Positions 49,819-59,238 of a DNA stretch of 64,000 nucleotides are shown one piece after another. Numbering within the stretch: the first letter of the stretch is position 1; every line of letters begins with the position of its first letter. The notes beneath the pieces were generated by a model, which saw only the letters and a list, made by a program, of their open reading frames with translations, did no database searches and had not been told where the DNA came from. The position numbers and the translations under genes were made by a program. Source of the DNA: Burkholderia seminalis DSM 23518 (GTDB lineage Bacteria; Pseudomonadota; Gammaproteobacteria; Burkholderiales; Burkholderiaceae); assembly GCF_902832885.1 (NCBI RefSeq), contig NZ_CADFDK010000001.1, positions 434,001 through 498,000 of the forward strand, given 5' to 3'.

Positions 49819-50835
49819 ATGAAAGCCGTTGGACTGACCCGCTATCTGCCGATCGACGACCCGCAAGCCTTGCTTGACGTGGAACTGCCGCAGCCCGTGC
49901 CGGGCCCGCGTGACCTGCTCGTGAAGGTCGAGGCGATTTCCGTGAACCCGGTGGACACCAAGGTGCGCGCGCCGAAGCCGCAGGTCGAGGAGACGCCGCG
50001 CGTGCTCGGCTGGGATGCGGCCGGCACGGTCGTCGCGGTCGGCGCCGACGTCACGCTGTTTCGCCCCGGCGACGAGGTGTTCTACGCGGGCAGCATCACG
50101 CGGCCCGGCGCGAACAGCGAATTCCATACGGTCGACGAACGGATCGCCGCGCTGAAGCCGCGCACGCTCGACTTCGCCGCGTCGGCCGCGCTGCCGCTGA
50201 CCGCGTTGACCGCGTGGGAAGCGCTGTTCGACCGGCTGCGCGTGTCGCCGCAGGGCGCGGACGCCGGCAAGTCGGTGCTGATCATCGGCGGCGCGGGCGG
50301 CGTGGGGTCGATCGCGATCCAGCTCGCGAAGACGCTCGGCAAGCTGCACGTGATCGCGACCGCGTCGCGGCCGGCGTCGGCCGACTGGGTGCGCGCGCTC
50401 GGCGCCGACGCGGTGGTCGACCATTTCGGCGACCTGCCGGCGCAGTTGCGCGAGGCCGGCCATCCGAACGTCGACTACGTGCTGATCTTCAACGACACGG
50501 ATCGTCATTTCCCTGCCGCCGCGGAAGTCATCCGGCCGCAGGGCGGCATTTGCACGATCGTCGAGAACGACAAGCCGGTGCCGGTCGAACTGCTGAAGGC
50601 GAAGAGCGCCGCGTTTCACTGGGAGTTCATGTTCACGCGCGCGATGTTCGAGACGCCGGACATGATCGAGCAGCACCGGATCCTCGGCGAAGTCGCGCGG
50701 CTCGTCGACGGCGGCACGCTGCGCACGACGCTCGGCGAACAGCTCGGCACGATCAACGCGGCGAACGTGCGGCGCGCGCACCAGTTGCTCGAGGGCGGCC
50801 GCGCGATCGGCAAGCTCGTGCTGAGCGGTTTCTGA
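49819..50835 (+). CDS. zinc-type alcohol dehydrogenase-like/quinone oxidoreductase
   Basis: 338 residues from MKAVGLTRYLPID; AAAGGAG 9 bp upstream decides it. Medium-chain dehydrogenase with the NAD(P)-binding motif GGAGGVGSIA (about 157-166). The zinc-ligand Cys and His of true alcohol dehydrogenases are not apparent, so it probably belongs to the quinone oxidoreductase-like (ZADH) group with NADPH. Divergent LysR gene suggests inducible detoxification or carbonyl metabolism; this is inference. Confidence 0.88.
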   Translation: MKAVGLTRYLPIDDPQALLDVELPQPVPGPRDLLVKVEAISVNPVDTKVRAPKPQVEETPRVLGWDAAGTVVAVGADVTLFRPGDEVFYAGSITRPGANSEFHTVDERIAALKPRTLDFAASAALPLTALTAWEALFDRLRVSPQGADAGKSVLIIGGAGGVGSIAIQLAKTLGKLHVIATASRPASADWVRALGADAVVDHFGDLPAQLREAGHPNVDYVLIFNDTDRHFPAAAEVIRPQGGICTIVENDKPVPVELLKAKSAAFHWEFMFTRAMFETPDMIEQHRILGEVARLVDGGTLRTTLGEQLGTINAANVRRAHQLLEGGRAIGKLVLSGF

Positions 50836-50994
50836 TTCCGTCGCGCGCATAAGGTTGCGGCGCCGCGAACGCAAGCGGGGTAACACCCGATGCGTTTGCG
50901 GCGCATTGCATCGAGCTTGGCGGTAGACTGGCAGCGCATCATGCATCGAAAACCGCGCGGCACGCGCGTGCCGCCGCATTACAAGGAGGTCAGC

Positions 50995-51546
50995 ATGAGC
51001 CAACGCAGCTTGTCAGTCGCCGCATCGTGGTCGGTCGTGTTCGCGGCGGCGTGCGTCAGCGCGAGCGTATTCGCGGCGCCGCCGGTCAAGGGCAGCCTGA
51101 AGGGCGGCGGTACCGGACAGCTCGAATACACCGTCAAGGTCGATTCGAAGACCTTCGGCAATACGCAGGAGACCCGCAAGATCCGCTCGGGCGAGACGGA
51201 CGATTTCAACTGGAAGTCGGTGCCGCCGAGCGGCGCGGTCGCGATGCCGGACGGCTGCCCGAACGCCGACACCCTGCCGCGCGACGCGAACGGCGCGATG
51301 GTGCGCCAGACCCAGGTACGGCTCGCGCCGTCGGTCGACGCGAAGGGCGTCGCCAACGTGCAGCTGAGCTTCCAGGCGGCCGCGCCGAAGGGCACGCGCA
51401 GCGTGACGGCCGGCGGCAAGTCGCTGCAATGCCCGGACGTCGTGTCGGTCAGCCAGGTGAAGTGGGTGTCGATTCCGACCAACGGCGGATCGAAATCCGT
51501 GACGATGAGCGACGGCACCAAGGTGACGGTGTCGATCAAGCGCTGA
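50995..51546 (+). CDS. secreted protein of unknown function
   Basis: 183 residues from MSQRSLSVAASW; AAGGAGG 6 bp upstream fixes the start. A signal peptide (about 1-22, core VVFAAACVSASVFA) precedes a mature domain with GQLEYTVKVDSKTFGNTQETRKI, a pair of Cys (GCPNAD, LQCPDV) and a C-terminal WVSIPTNGGSKSVTMSDGTKVTVSIK. The two Cys could be disulfide-linked. No named family recognised. The PliI-like gene follows 217 bp later. Confidence 0.7.
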   Translation: MSQRSLSVAASWSVVFAAACVSASVFAAPPVKGSLKGGGTGQLEYTVKVDSKTFGNTQETRKIRSGETDDFNWKSVPPSGAVAMPDGCPNADTLPRDANGAMVRQTQVRLAPSVDAKGVANVQLSFQAAAPKGTRSVTAGGKSLQCPDVVSVSQVKWVSIPTNGGSKSVTMSDGTKVTVSIKR

Positions 51547-51763
51547 ACGGCGCGCGCGGGCCGGCGTTTCGCCCGGTGCGCGCGCAACGGATTCGACGGG
51601 TGGCGTGGGCGGGGCGGCGCATGAGCGCTGCGTGCAGGCGTCGCGATGTTTTCCCGTCATCTTCTTCGCGGGACGGTGCCGCTGCCGTGCGGCGGCCGTG
51701 CGTGACGTCCTGCAGCTGTCGCGTGACATTCACCCGCTTCCTTTCCTCCCCGTAACGATTCCG

Positions 51764-52237
51764 ATGAAACCTCGAATGCGCGTGCTGCTGTCTGCCATTG
51801 CGTTCGTCGCCGTGCATGCGCACGCGGCCGACGACTGCAGTTTCGTGAAGAAGGTCGGGCTGCCGTCGCGGCAGCAGGTAGCCGTCGTGTCGAGCGGCGC
51901 ACTCGAACCGTGCTCGACCGGCAGCTACGCGGTACGCGTGTACTCGACCGCGCACACCGCCCCGGGCTTCGATACCGACGATTACGTGACGGGCACGCTG
52001 CATGCGCGCGACGGTACGGTCACCGATGCGTTCACGGCCGACCTCGGCGCACGCGCACCGCAGGCGCTCGTCGTGACGACGCGTTCGGCCGGCAGCGGCG
52101 GTTATGTCGGCGCGCAGGCTTATGTGACGACGCCGCGCGCGGTGCGGCTCGTTGCGTCGGTCGACGGGCTCGCACCCGAGGCGGACGTCGCGGCCGCGTT
52201 GCGGCAGGCGATCGGCAAGCGCCGCGTCGCGCGCTGA
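51764..52237 (+). CDS. PliI-like lysozyme inhibitor family protein
   Basis: 157 residues from MKPRMRVLLSAIA; the longer open frame upstream is not protein-like. A signal peptide (about 1-21) precedes C25 and C50, GSYAVRVYS, a DDYVTGTL segment and RSAGSGGY (about 107-114). The GSYAVR and SAGSGGY pattern resembles periplasmic inhibitors of I-type (invertebrate) lysozyme. Binding of lysozyme is known for the family and not shown here. Next to a second secreted protein; function in host or predator defence is inference. Confidence 0.6.
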   Translation: MKPRMRVLLSAIAFVAVHAHAADDCSFVKKVGLPSRQQVAVVSSGALEPCSTGSYAVRVYSTAHTAPGFDTDDYVTGTLHARDGTVTDAFTADLGARAPQALVVTTRSAGSGGYVGAQAYVTTPRAVRLVASVDGLAPEADVAAALRQAIGKRRVAR

Positions 52238-52277
52238 CCGTCCGGCGCGCGAACGCATCGCGCGGTACCCGGGCCGG

Positions 52278-53081
52278 TCAGTGCGCGCGCTCTTCGAGCC
52301 GCGACGCGAGAAAGCGGTGATCGGCCGAGAACAGCCGGCGATAGGTCATCAGTACCGCGCCGACGGTGCCGAGCGCGGACGCGGCGGCGATCAGGAACAT
52401 GATCACGATCTGGTAGCGCACGGCCTGCAGCGGCGACTGGCCGGCCAGCACCTGGCCCGTCATCATCCCCGGCAGGCTGACGACGCCGACGACGGCCATC
52501 TGGTTCAGCGTCGGCAGCATGCCCGCGCGTACGGCCTGGCGCGCGGCATCCTGCGCGGCTTCCCAGCGCGTCGCGCCGAGCGCGAGTGCGGTCTCGACCC
52601 GATCGCGCCGCGCGGTGAGTTCTTCCATCATCCGCTCGACGCCGAGCGACACGCCCGTGAGCGTATTGCCGAGAATCATCCCCAGGATCGGAATCGCGTA
52701 TTGCGGCGCATACCATGGATGAATGCGGATCACGACGAACAACCCGACCGCCGCGACGAACCAGCTGCTGAACCAGATCGACGCAATGCTGTCGATGCGC
52801 TGGCCGCGATATGTGCGCTTGCCGCGGCCGGCGCCGGCGAAACCGGCGATCAGCGTCATCAGCGCGGTGAGCGGCAGCACGACGTACCAGTGCGGATGGC
52901 CGAACACCCAGCCGAGCACGTAGCCGATCGCGAGCAGCTGCACGACGGTGCGCACCGCCGCGAGCGCGAGCTTGCGGCCGAGGCCGAGCGACAAGGCCGC
53001 CGAAATCGCGCCGTTGACGGCGACGAGCGCGGCGGCGATGCCGACGTCGACGAGGCTCAGGTCCTGCAGGGCCGGGCTCAT
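52278..53081 (-). CDS. fetB: FetB-type ABC exporter permease
   Basis: 267 residues from the ATG at 53079-53081, overlapping the ATPase stop (ATGA). About seven hydrophobic segments, with LALAAVRTVVQLLAIGYVLGW, RGQRIDSIASIWFSSWFVAAVGL and NTLTGVSLGVERMMEEL. This is the UPF0014/FetB permease family, which exports iron and reduces oxidative stress in E. coli. Metal specificity is by family only. Confidence 0.88.
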   Translation of the reverse strand: MSPALQDLSLVDVGIAAALVAVNGAISAALSLGLGRKLALAAVRTVVQLLAIGYVLGWVFGHPHWYVVLPLTALMTLIAGFAGAGRGKRTYRGQRIDSIASIWFSSWFVAAVGLFVVIRIHPWYAPQYAIPILGMILGNTLTGVSLGVERMMEELTARRDRVETALALGATRWEAAQDAARQAVRAGMLPTLNQMAVVGVVSLPGMMTGQVLAGQSPLQAVRYQIVIMFLIAAASALGTVGAVLMTYRRLFSADHRFLASRLEERAH

Positions 53082-53779
53082 TGCGCCGCCTCCGCCGGGT
53101 TCGCGACATGCATGACGCCTGCCTGCATCACGAGCCGCATCGTGCCGATCCGGGCGGCCTGGGCCGGATCGTGCGAGATCCACATGTAGGCGCGCGTGTC
53201 GGGTGCCGCGTCGAACCACGCGCCGACCAGCGCCTCGATCGCGCGCGCCGAGTCGGGATCGAGTGCGGACGTCGGCTCGTCGAGCAGCAGCACGTCGGGG
53301 TCGAGCTGCAGCACGCGCAGCAGCGCGGCGATCTGCGCTTCGCCGCCGGACAGGTCGCTCGCGCGCTTGTCGAGAAAGTCCGGGCCGCGGCCGGCCTGCG
53401 CGGCGAGCGCTTCGGCACGTGCGCGATCGAATGCGACGTCGCGATAGATCGCGAGCGAATACGGATAGCGCAATTGCGATTCGACGGTGCCGTCCATTTG
53501 CGCGGGGCGCTGGCGCACGTACGCGACGCTGCGCCGGTAGCGCGGAATCGCGCCGCGCCGGATCCGGCGGCCGCGCCACAGGATCTGCCCGCCGTCGAGC
53601 GGATCGAGCAGCGCGAGCGCGCGCAGCAGCACGCTCTTGCCGGAGCCGGACGGTCCCGTGATAGCAATTCGCGATCCCGCGGCGAGGCTGAAATCGGTCG
53701 GCGCCAGCAGCGTCTTGCCGCTGCTGGCGTCGCGCCGCGCGATGTGCCGCGCATCGATGAGACCGGTGGGGGCTGTCAT
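53078..53779 (-). CDS. fetA: FetA-type ABC exporter ATPase
   Basis: 233 residues. Walker A GPSGSGKS (42-49), signature LSGGEAQ, Walker [16 protein letters not shown] and H-loop WISHD are all present. It pairs with the permease gene downstream through a 4 bp overlap. Likely energises export of iron or a similar metal. Transcription is divergent from the AsmA gene. Confidence 0.9.
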   Translation of the reverse strand: MTAPTGLIDARHIARRDASSGKTLLAPTDFSLAAGSRIAITGPSGSGKSVLLRALALLDPLDGGQILWRGRRIRRGAIPRYRRSVAYVRQRPAQMDGTVESQLRYPYSLAIYRDVAFDRARAEALAAQAGRGPDFLDKRASDLSGGEAQIAALLRVLQLDPDVLLLDEPTSALDPDSARAIEALVGAWFDAAPDTRAYMWISHDPAQAARIGTMRLVMQAGVMHVANPAEAAQ

Positions 53780-53931
53780 GTCACAAATGAAAAAAAGCGT
53801 TAATGGCGCCGAAGAGGCGGTACTGCGTGCGTCATAATACCGATTGAAAAGCCGCGGGTGTCGTGCGCCGTTCGTTCACGCAAGCGGTCCGGCATGGCGC
53901 GGCAACACTTCAGAACAACAACGGAACCGCC

Positions 53932-56220
53932 ATGACGCTAACCCGAGCCATCGGCAAATCGGCTGCATGGGTCGTCGGTATCGTCGCGGTGCTCATCGCG
54001 GCGGCCGGCGTCTTTCTCTTCACGTTCGACTGGAACCGCGCGAAACCGTGGGTCAACGAACAGGTGAGCGCCGCACTCGGCCGCCCGTTCGCGATCAACG
54101 GCGATCTCAAGGTCGGCTGGCGTCGCCCCGACGGCGAGACCGGCTGGCGCGCATGGGTGCCCTGGCCGAGCTTTTCGGCCACGCAGCTCGAGATCGGCAA
54201 CCCCGACTGGGCGAAGTCGCCCAAGTTCGTCACGCTCGATGCCGCGCACTTCGATCTCGCGATCCTGCCGCTGCTCGCGCATGAAATCGTCATTCCGTCG
54301 ATCGACGTCGTGAATCCGGCTGTCGACCTCGAGCGGCTTGCCGACGGCCGCAACACGTGGACCTTCCAGTTCAAGCAATCGTCGCAGCCGTCGCCGTGGA
54401 AGGTGCGGCTCGACAGCTTCGGCTTCGCGAAGGGCACCGTCACGTATCGCGATGCGATCACGAAGGCCGACCTGACCGTCGCGATCGATACGCTCGGCCA
54501 GCCGATCCCGCTCGGCGACGTGCTCAAGGAGCAGGAGCAGACGTCGCGCGCGGCGTCCGCGCAGCGTGTCGGCAAGCATGGCGCCGCGCAGTTGAGCGCG
54601 AAGGCCAATGCGGAAGCCGCATCGAGCGCTTCCGGCGCGCAGGCGGCGAGTGCGGCATCGGCGACGGGCGCGTCGGCTGCGGCTTCCGTCGCTTCGGCGG
54701 CGTCCGCTTCTTCTGCTTCTTCCGCATCGACGGTTGCCGTGGCATCCGGCGCATCCGGCGCCGCGGCGCCCGCGAAGCCGTCCGGCCCGACCTATGCGTT
54801 CGGGCTGAAGGTCGACGGCCGCTACAAGAACGTGCCGATCAACGGGACCGGCAAGCTCGGCGGCGTGCTCGCGATCCAGGACGCATCGCGGCCGTTCCCG
54901 CTGCAGGCCGACGTGAAGGCCGGCGATACGCGGCTCGCGATCGTCGGTACGCTGACCGATCCGATGCATCTCGCGGCGATCGACCTGCGGCTGTGGCTGC
55001 AGGGCACGTCGATGTCGCACCTTTACCCGCTCACCGGCATCACGCTGCCCGATACGCCGCCTTACGCGACCGAAGGGCGGTTGATCGGCAACTTCAAGCG
55101 GCACGCGAGCACGTTCCGCTACGAGAACTTCAACGGCCGCGTCGGCGGCAGCGATCTCGGCGGCACGCTCACGTATGCGCAGCGCGAGCCGCGACCGAAG
55201 CTGTCGGGCGAACTCGTGTCGAACCTGCTGCAGTTCTCCGATCTCGCGCCGGTGATCGGTGCCGATACGGCCGCGAGCAAGGCCAAGCGCGGCGACACGA
55301 CGCATCAGCCGCCGGGCCGCGTGCTGCCGGTCGAGACGTTCCGGACCGACCGCTGGCGGGCGCTCGACGCGGACGTCAAGTTCACGGGCCGCAAGCTGGT
55401 CAAGAGTTCGAACCTGCCGATCACGAACCTGTATACGCACATCCTGATGCAGGACGGCGTGCTGTCGCTCGAGCCGCTGCAGTTCGGCGTCGCGGGCGGC
55501 ACGCTCGCGACGACCGCGCATCTCGACGGCAGCGGCACGCCGCTGAAGGGCCGTTTCACGGTGGCCGCGCGGCACCTGAAGCTCAAGCAACTGTTCCCGA
55601 CGCAGAAGGTCATGCAGTCGGCGCTCGGCGAAATCAACGGCGACGCGTCGCTGTCGGCGACCGGCAACTCGCCGGCAGCGCTCGCCGCGACGTCGAACGG
55701 CGAAGTGAAGGCGCTCGTGACGGACGGCCGCATCAGTCGCCTGCTGATGGAAGCGGCGGGGCTGAACGTGGCCAACGTCGTCTACGAGAAGCTGTTCGGC
55801 AACAACGACGTGAAGATCAACTGCGCGGCGATCGATTTCGTCGCGACCAACGGCATGCTCGACCCGAAAGTGTTCGCGCTCGATACCGACGATGCGCTGA
55901 TCAACGTCGACGGCCCGATCAGCCTGCGCGACGAATCGCTCGACCTGAAGATCCACCCGCATACGAAGGGGTTCCGGATCTTCTCGCTGCGCTCGCCGCT
56001 GTATGCGAAGGGGACGTTCAAGGACCCGAAGGTCGGCGTCGATGCGACCGCGCTCGCGCTGCGCGCCGGCGCGATGGTCGGGCTCGGGCTGATCAACCCG
56101 TTCGCGGCGCTGATCCCGCTGATCGCGCCGAGCAACAACCGCGACGTGCCGTGCTCCGAGCTGTTCGGGCAGATGAAGGCGAAGGCCGCGCAGAAGGCGG
56201 CCGCGAAGGCCGGCAAGTGA
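53932..56220 (+). CDS. AsmA family protein
   Basis: 762 residues from MTLTRAIGKSAAW; longer frame upstream is rejected because the signal anchor begins here. One N-terminal membrane segment (about 14-33), then an AsmA N-terminal domain (GRPFAINGDLKVGWR), an Ala/Ser-rich low-complexity linker (about 206-285), and a C-terminal AsmA domain with SRLLMEAAGLNVANVVYEKLFGNNDVKINCAAIDFVATNGML. AsmA-like proteins carry phospholipids toward the outer membrane or support its assembly. The linker is unusually long. Confidence 0.9.
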   Translation: MTLTRAIGKSAAWVVGIVAVLIAAAGVFLFTFDWNRAKPWVNEQVSAALGRPFAINGDLKVGWRRPDGETGWRAWVPWPSFSATQLEIGNPDWAKSPKFVTLDAAHFDLAILPLLAHEIVIPSIDVVNPAVDLERLADGRNTWTFQFKQSSQPSPWKVRLDSFGFAKGTVTYRDAITKADLTVAIDTLGQPIPLGDVLKEQEQTSRAASAQRVGKHGAAQLSAKANAEAASSASGAQAASAASATGASAAASVASAASASSASSASTVAVASGASGAAAPAKPSGPTYAFGLKVDGRYKNVPINGTGKLGGVLAIQDASRPFPLQADVKAGDTRLAIVGTLTDPMHLAAIDLRLWLQGTSMSHLYPLTGITLPDTPPYATEGRLIGNFKRHASTFRYENFNGRVGGSDLGGTLTYAQREPRPKLSGELVSNLLQFSDLAPVIGADTAASKAKRGDTTHQPPGRVLPVETFRTDRWRALDADVKFTGRKLVKSSNLPITNLYTHILMQDGVLSLEPLQFGVAGGTLATTAHLDGSGTPLKGRFTVAARHLKLKQLFPTQKVMQSALGEINGDASLSATGNSPAALAATSNGEVKALVTDGRISRLLMEAAGLNVANVVYEKLFGNNDVKINCAAIDFVATNGMLDPKVFALDTDDALINVDGPISLRDESLDLKIHPHTKGFRIFSLRSPLYAKGTFKDPKVGVDATALALRAGAMVGLGLINPFAALIPLIAPSNNRDVPCSELFGQMKAKAAQKAAAKAGK

Positions 56221-56226
56221 CGCGCG

Positions 56227-56679
56227 TCAACGGCCCGCGCGCACCCACAGCAGCACGGCGTCCACTTCGCGGCCGTCGATCCGCACCGGCGCGGCGGTGC
56301 CGAGCTGAAGGCGGTCGCCGTCGAGCATGACGGCGCGCTGCTGGACGTTGCCGAGCCAGTTCGGGAACAGGCTGACGTCCATTTCATGGGTCAGCGTGCC
56401 GTCGTCGGTCACTTGGAAGGGGCCGGAATAGGCGATGTAGCCGCGGGCGGCGGCCGCGTATTCGGCGTCGGTGCCGTGGTGCAGGTCGCCGTTCGCGTAG
56501 GGCGGCCGGCCGGTAGCCATCATTTGGGCGGACATGTAGCCGTCCGGCGTATAGAGAATCCAGCCGCGCGCGTCGCGGCCGAGCGGATAGGCGGTCGCGC
56601 TACCGTCGCGCGGGCGGACTTCGTAGGACACGAGGCGCCATGCGCCGACGAGTTGTGCGCGAAGCTGGCTGGCAAGCAT
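56227..56679 (-). CDS. lipocalin-like domain protein
   Basis: 150 residues. Begins [19 protein letters not shown], the lipocalin-like (PF13924 type) start with G-x-W, followed by beta strands such as [26 protein letters not shown] and [26 protein letters not shown]. Small beta-barrel, no signal peptide. Ligand unknown. Converges on the AsmA gene with a 6 bp gap and is divergent to the ABC-F gene. Confidence 0.82.
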   Translation of the reverse strand: MLASQLRAQLVGAWRLVSYEVRPRDGSATAYPLGRDARGWILYTPDGYMSAQMMATGRPPYANGDLHHGTDAEYAAAARGYIAYSGPFQVTDDGTLTHEMDVSLFPNWLGNVQQRAVMLDGDRLQLGTAAPVRIDGREVDAVLLWVRAGR

Positions 56680-56800
56680 GCTGGATTCCGGTCGGGCGGC
56701 GTTGGGGCGCGTGCCGCCGTGTTGGCGGGCCGTCGGGCGGAGGGCCAGATGGCCTCGAATGCGCTGCCCGGGCAGTATGGTCGGCAGTTTCTCCGACTCC

Positions 56801-56809
56801 TGCTAAAAT
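56801..56809 (+). promoter_or_regulatory. extended -10 promoter of the ABC-F gene
   Basis: TGCTAAAAT matches TGnTATAAT, ending 40 bp before the GTG start. It is similar to the ndk promoter element at 5540-5548. Confidence 0.5.
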
Positions 56810-56849
56810 ACACGGTTTTCCGTCGATTTCTCTCTTAACGGGACCTGCC

Positions 56850-58442
56850 GTGCTTTCTACTGCCAACATCACGATGCAATTCGGGCCAAAGCCCCTGTTC
56901 GAGAATATCTCGGTCAAATTCGGCGAGGGCAACCGCTATGGTCTGATCGGCGCGAACGGCTGTGGCAAGTCGACGTTCATGAAGATCCTCGGCGGCGACC
57001 TCGAGCCGAGCGCCGGCAACGTCGCGCTGGAGCCGAACGTCCGCCTGGGCAAGCTGCGCCAGGACCAGTTCGCGTACGAAGACGTGCGCGTGCTCGACGT
57101 CGTGATGATGGGCCACACCGAAATGTGGGCCGCCATGACCGAGCGTGACGCGATCTACGCGAACCCGGAAGCCACCGACGACGACTACATGCACGCGGCC
57201 GAACTCGAAGGCAAGTTCGCCGAATACGGCGGTTACGACGCCGAGGCGCGCGCGGGTGCGCTGCTGCTGGGCATCGGCATCGAGGAGAAATTCCACAACG
57301 GCACCATGGCCGACGTCGCGCCGGGCTGGAAGCTGCGCGTGCTGCTCGCGCAGGCGCTGTTCTCGAAGCCGGACGTGCTGCTGCTCGACGAACCGACCAA
57401 CAACCTCGACATCAACTCGATCCGTTGGCTCGAGCACACGCTCAACGAGTACAACTCGACGATGATCATCATCTCGCACGATCGTCACTTCCTGAACTCG
57501 GTGTGCACGCACATGGCCGACATGGACTTCGGCACGCTGAAGGTCTGGCCGGGCAACTACGACGACTACATGCTCGCATCGGCACAGGCGCGCGAGCGCC
57601 AGGCCGCGGCGAACGCACGTGCGAAGGAGCGCGTGGCCGAACTGCAGGACTTCGTGCGCCGCTTCTCGGCGAACAAGTCGAAGGCCCGCCAGGCAACGAG
57701 CCGTGCGAAGCAGATCGACAAGATCAAGATCGAGGAATTCAAGCCGTCGTCGCGCCAGAACCCGTTCATCCGCTTCGAGTTCGAGAAGAAGCTGCATAAC
57801 GTCGCGGTGGTCGCGGAAGACATCACGAAGAAGTACGAGCGCACGATCTTCCAGAACTTCAACCTGTCGGTGCAGCCGGGCGAACGCATCGCGATCATCG
57901 GCGAGAACGGCGCGGGCAAGACGACGCTGCTGCGCTCGCTGCTCGGCGCGCTCGAACTCGATCACGGCACGGTGAAGTGGTCCGAGAACGCGAATGTCGG
58001 CTACATGCCGCAGGACACGTATGAGGAATTCCCGAACGACATCACGCTGATGGACTGGATCGACCAGTACCGCAAGGACGGCGACGACGAAACGATGGTG
58101 CGCGGCACGCTGGGCCGCCTGCTGTTCTCGTCGGACGACATCAAGAAGTCGGTGAAGGTGCTGTCGGGCGGCGAGAAGGGTCGCATGATCTGGGGCAAGC
58201 TGATGCTCGGCCGCCACAACGTGCTGCTGATGGACGAGCCGACCAACCACATGGACATGGAGTCGATCGAGTCGCTGCAGATCGCGCTCGAGCAGTTCGA
58301 AGGCACGCTGATCTTCGTGTCGCACGACCGCGAGTTCGTGAGCGGGCTGGCGAACCGGATCATCGAAGTGCGTACGGACGGCACGCTGTTCGACTTCGGC
58401 GGGAATTACGAGGAATTCCTGACGAGTCAGGGGCAGGAGTAA
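56850..58442 (+). CDS. ABC-F family ATPase (YbiT/Uup-like group)
   Basis: 530 residues from GTG ([14 protein letters not shown]). Two ATPase domains in one chain: P-loops GANGCGKST (about 33-41) and GENGAGKTT (about 352-360), Walker [13 protein letters not shown] and [13 protein letters not shown], with a linker rich in Arg/Lys (about 240-320). No membrane segments. ABC-F proteins act on the ribosome, for example EttA, YbiT or Uup. The long upstream open frame is not part of the protein. Confidence 0.93.
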   Translation: MLSTANITMQFGPKPLFENISVKFGEGNRYGLIGANGCGKSTFMKILGGDLEPSAGNVALEPNVRLGKLRQDQFAYEDVRVLDVVMMGHTEMWAAMTERDAIYANPEATDDDYMHAAELEGKFAEYGGYDAEARAGALLLGIGIEEKFHNGTMADVAPGWKLRVLLAQALFSKPDVLLLDEPTNNLDINSIRWLEHTLNEYNSTMIIISHDRHFLNSVCTHMADMDFGTLKVWPGNYDDYMLASAQARERQAAANARAKERVAELQDFVRRFSANKSKARQATSRAKQIDKIKIEEFKPSSRQNPFIRFEFEKKLHNVAVVAEDITKKYERTIFQNFNLSVQPGERIAIIGENGAGKTTLLRSLLGALELDHGTVKWSENANVGYMPQDTYEEFPNDITLMDWIDQYRKDGDDETMVRGTLGRLLFSSDDIKKSVKVLSGGEKGRMIWGKLMLGRHNVLLMDEPTNHMDMESIESLQIALEQFEGTLIFVSHDREFVSGLANRIIEVRTDGTLFDFGGNYEEFLTSQGQE

Positions 58443-58585
58443 TTCTGCCGGGTTGTCCCAAGACCACCTTTCATGCGTCTCGGCTTGTCCCGCGGAATTG
58501 TCCCGTTGGGACGGCCGGCTTCCTGGTGCCCCTTCTTGGCGAGCGAACGCTAAAGCAGCATCTCAGGGAAGTCTTGTAAAGCCTG

Positions 58586-58620
58586 AAGCCCGTACTGGCG
58601 GCATGCCTGTATGGGCTTTT
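58586..58620 (+). terminator. probable terminator downstream of the ABC-F gene
   Basis: AAGCCCGTAC and GTATGGGCTT with one G-T wobble pair, followed by TT. The 13-base loop contains a small GGC/GCC stem. It lies about 145 bp after the stop. Confidence 0.45.
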
Positions 58621-58909
58621 CCATTTTGGGCGAGGCACTCGCCGTTGTTGCGGTACGTAGAAGCCGACCTTGTTGTACTCAACCCACCAATCAGCTTGGG
58701 ATATTCATGATTCGAATCGTGATGGGTGTGACGAGGGTAGGAGAGCGATGCCTTCGCTCGAAATCGACAGTGCTGGCATCGCGCTTTTAGTTGCCACTGC
58801 AAAAATGAGGAAAAAGAGGGTGGGCGCCATCGACGTCAGAAAAAGGGCGCCGGCACGGCGTCCAAAACAACATCTCACCTATCCCAATAAATTCGGATCT
58901 TGCCTCGAA

Positions 58910-58939
58910 TTGACAATCTGAAAGAATTATTAAAAATAT
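58910..58939 (+). promoter_or_regulatory. possible promoter of the exoprotein gene
   Basis: TTGACA at 58910-58915 is a perfect -35. AAATAT at 58934-58939 is 18 bp downstream and weak as a -10. The run is AT-rich. It is about 300 bp before the start codon, which would give a long leader. Confidence 0.35.
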
Positions 58940-59077
58940 TAAATCGAGCGTGTTTTTACAGAATACCCAAGTTTTTAGAGCGGATGTAATCGATGCCCCC
59001 GTGCATCGCATTAATCATTCCTGACATTCAGCGGTGGTTGCTTCTGCTAGGATCGCGCAGTGGATAAGAGGGGACCA

Positions 59078-59099
59078 ATTGCGAGCGCTGGCTCGCAAT
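59078..59099. promoter_or_regulatory. perfect inverted repeat upstream of the exoprotein gene
   Basis: ATTGCGAGC and GCTCGCAAT with a GCTG loop, 139 bp before the ATG and without a T tract. It could be an operator or an RNA structure in the leader. Confidence 0.4.
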
Positions 59100-59238
59100 C
59101 GTGACAGCATGAGAGACGTTGTCGCGCTGACTATCCGTTGCAAGCGCGTTCAAGACTAGACGACGAATTGCGTTTGGTCCTATCGGCGCTGAATTCAAAC
59201 AAGATCGCAAGCAGGGACGCAGTTTGCGTCAACGAAGA

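Larger units (their letters stand above)
58443..59238. other. AT-rich gap before the large exoprotein gene
   Basis: 796 bp of lower GC. It holds a probable terminator for the ABC-F gene, a promoter-like pair near 58910-58939 and a perfect inverted repeat at 59078-59099. Frames in it (for example 58670-58921) look non-coding. No gene supported. Confidence 0.5.

Noticed and set aside
47704-51003. 1099-residue minus-strand frame extending from serB across the LysR and dehydrogenase region
   Set aside because: Only the serB part at its end is real; the rest is antisense or wrong-frame sequence in GC-rich DNA.
58670-58921. 83-residue plus-strand frame in the AT-rich gap
   Set aside because: No ribosome site, no recognisable domain and composition like random sequence.
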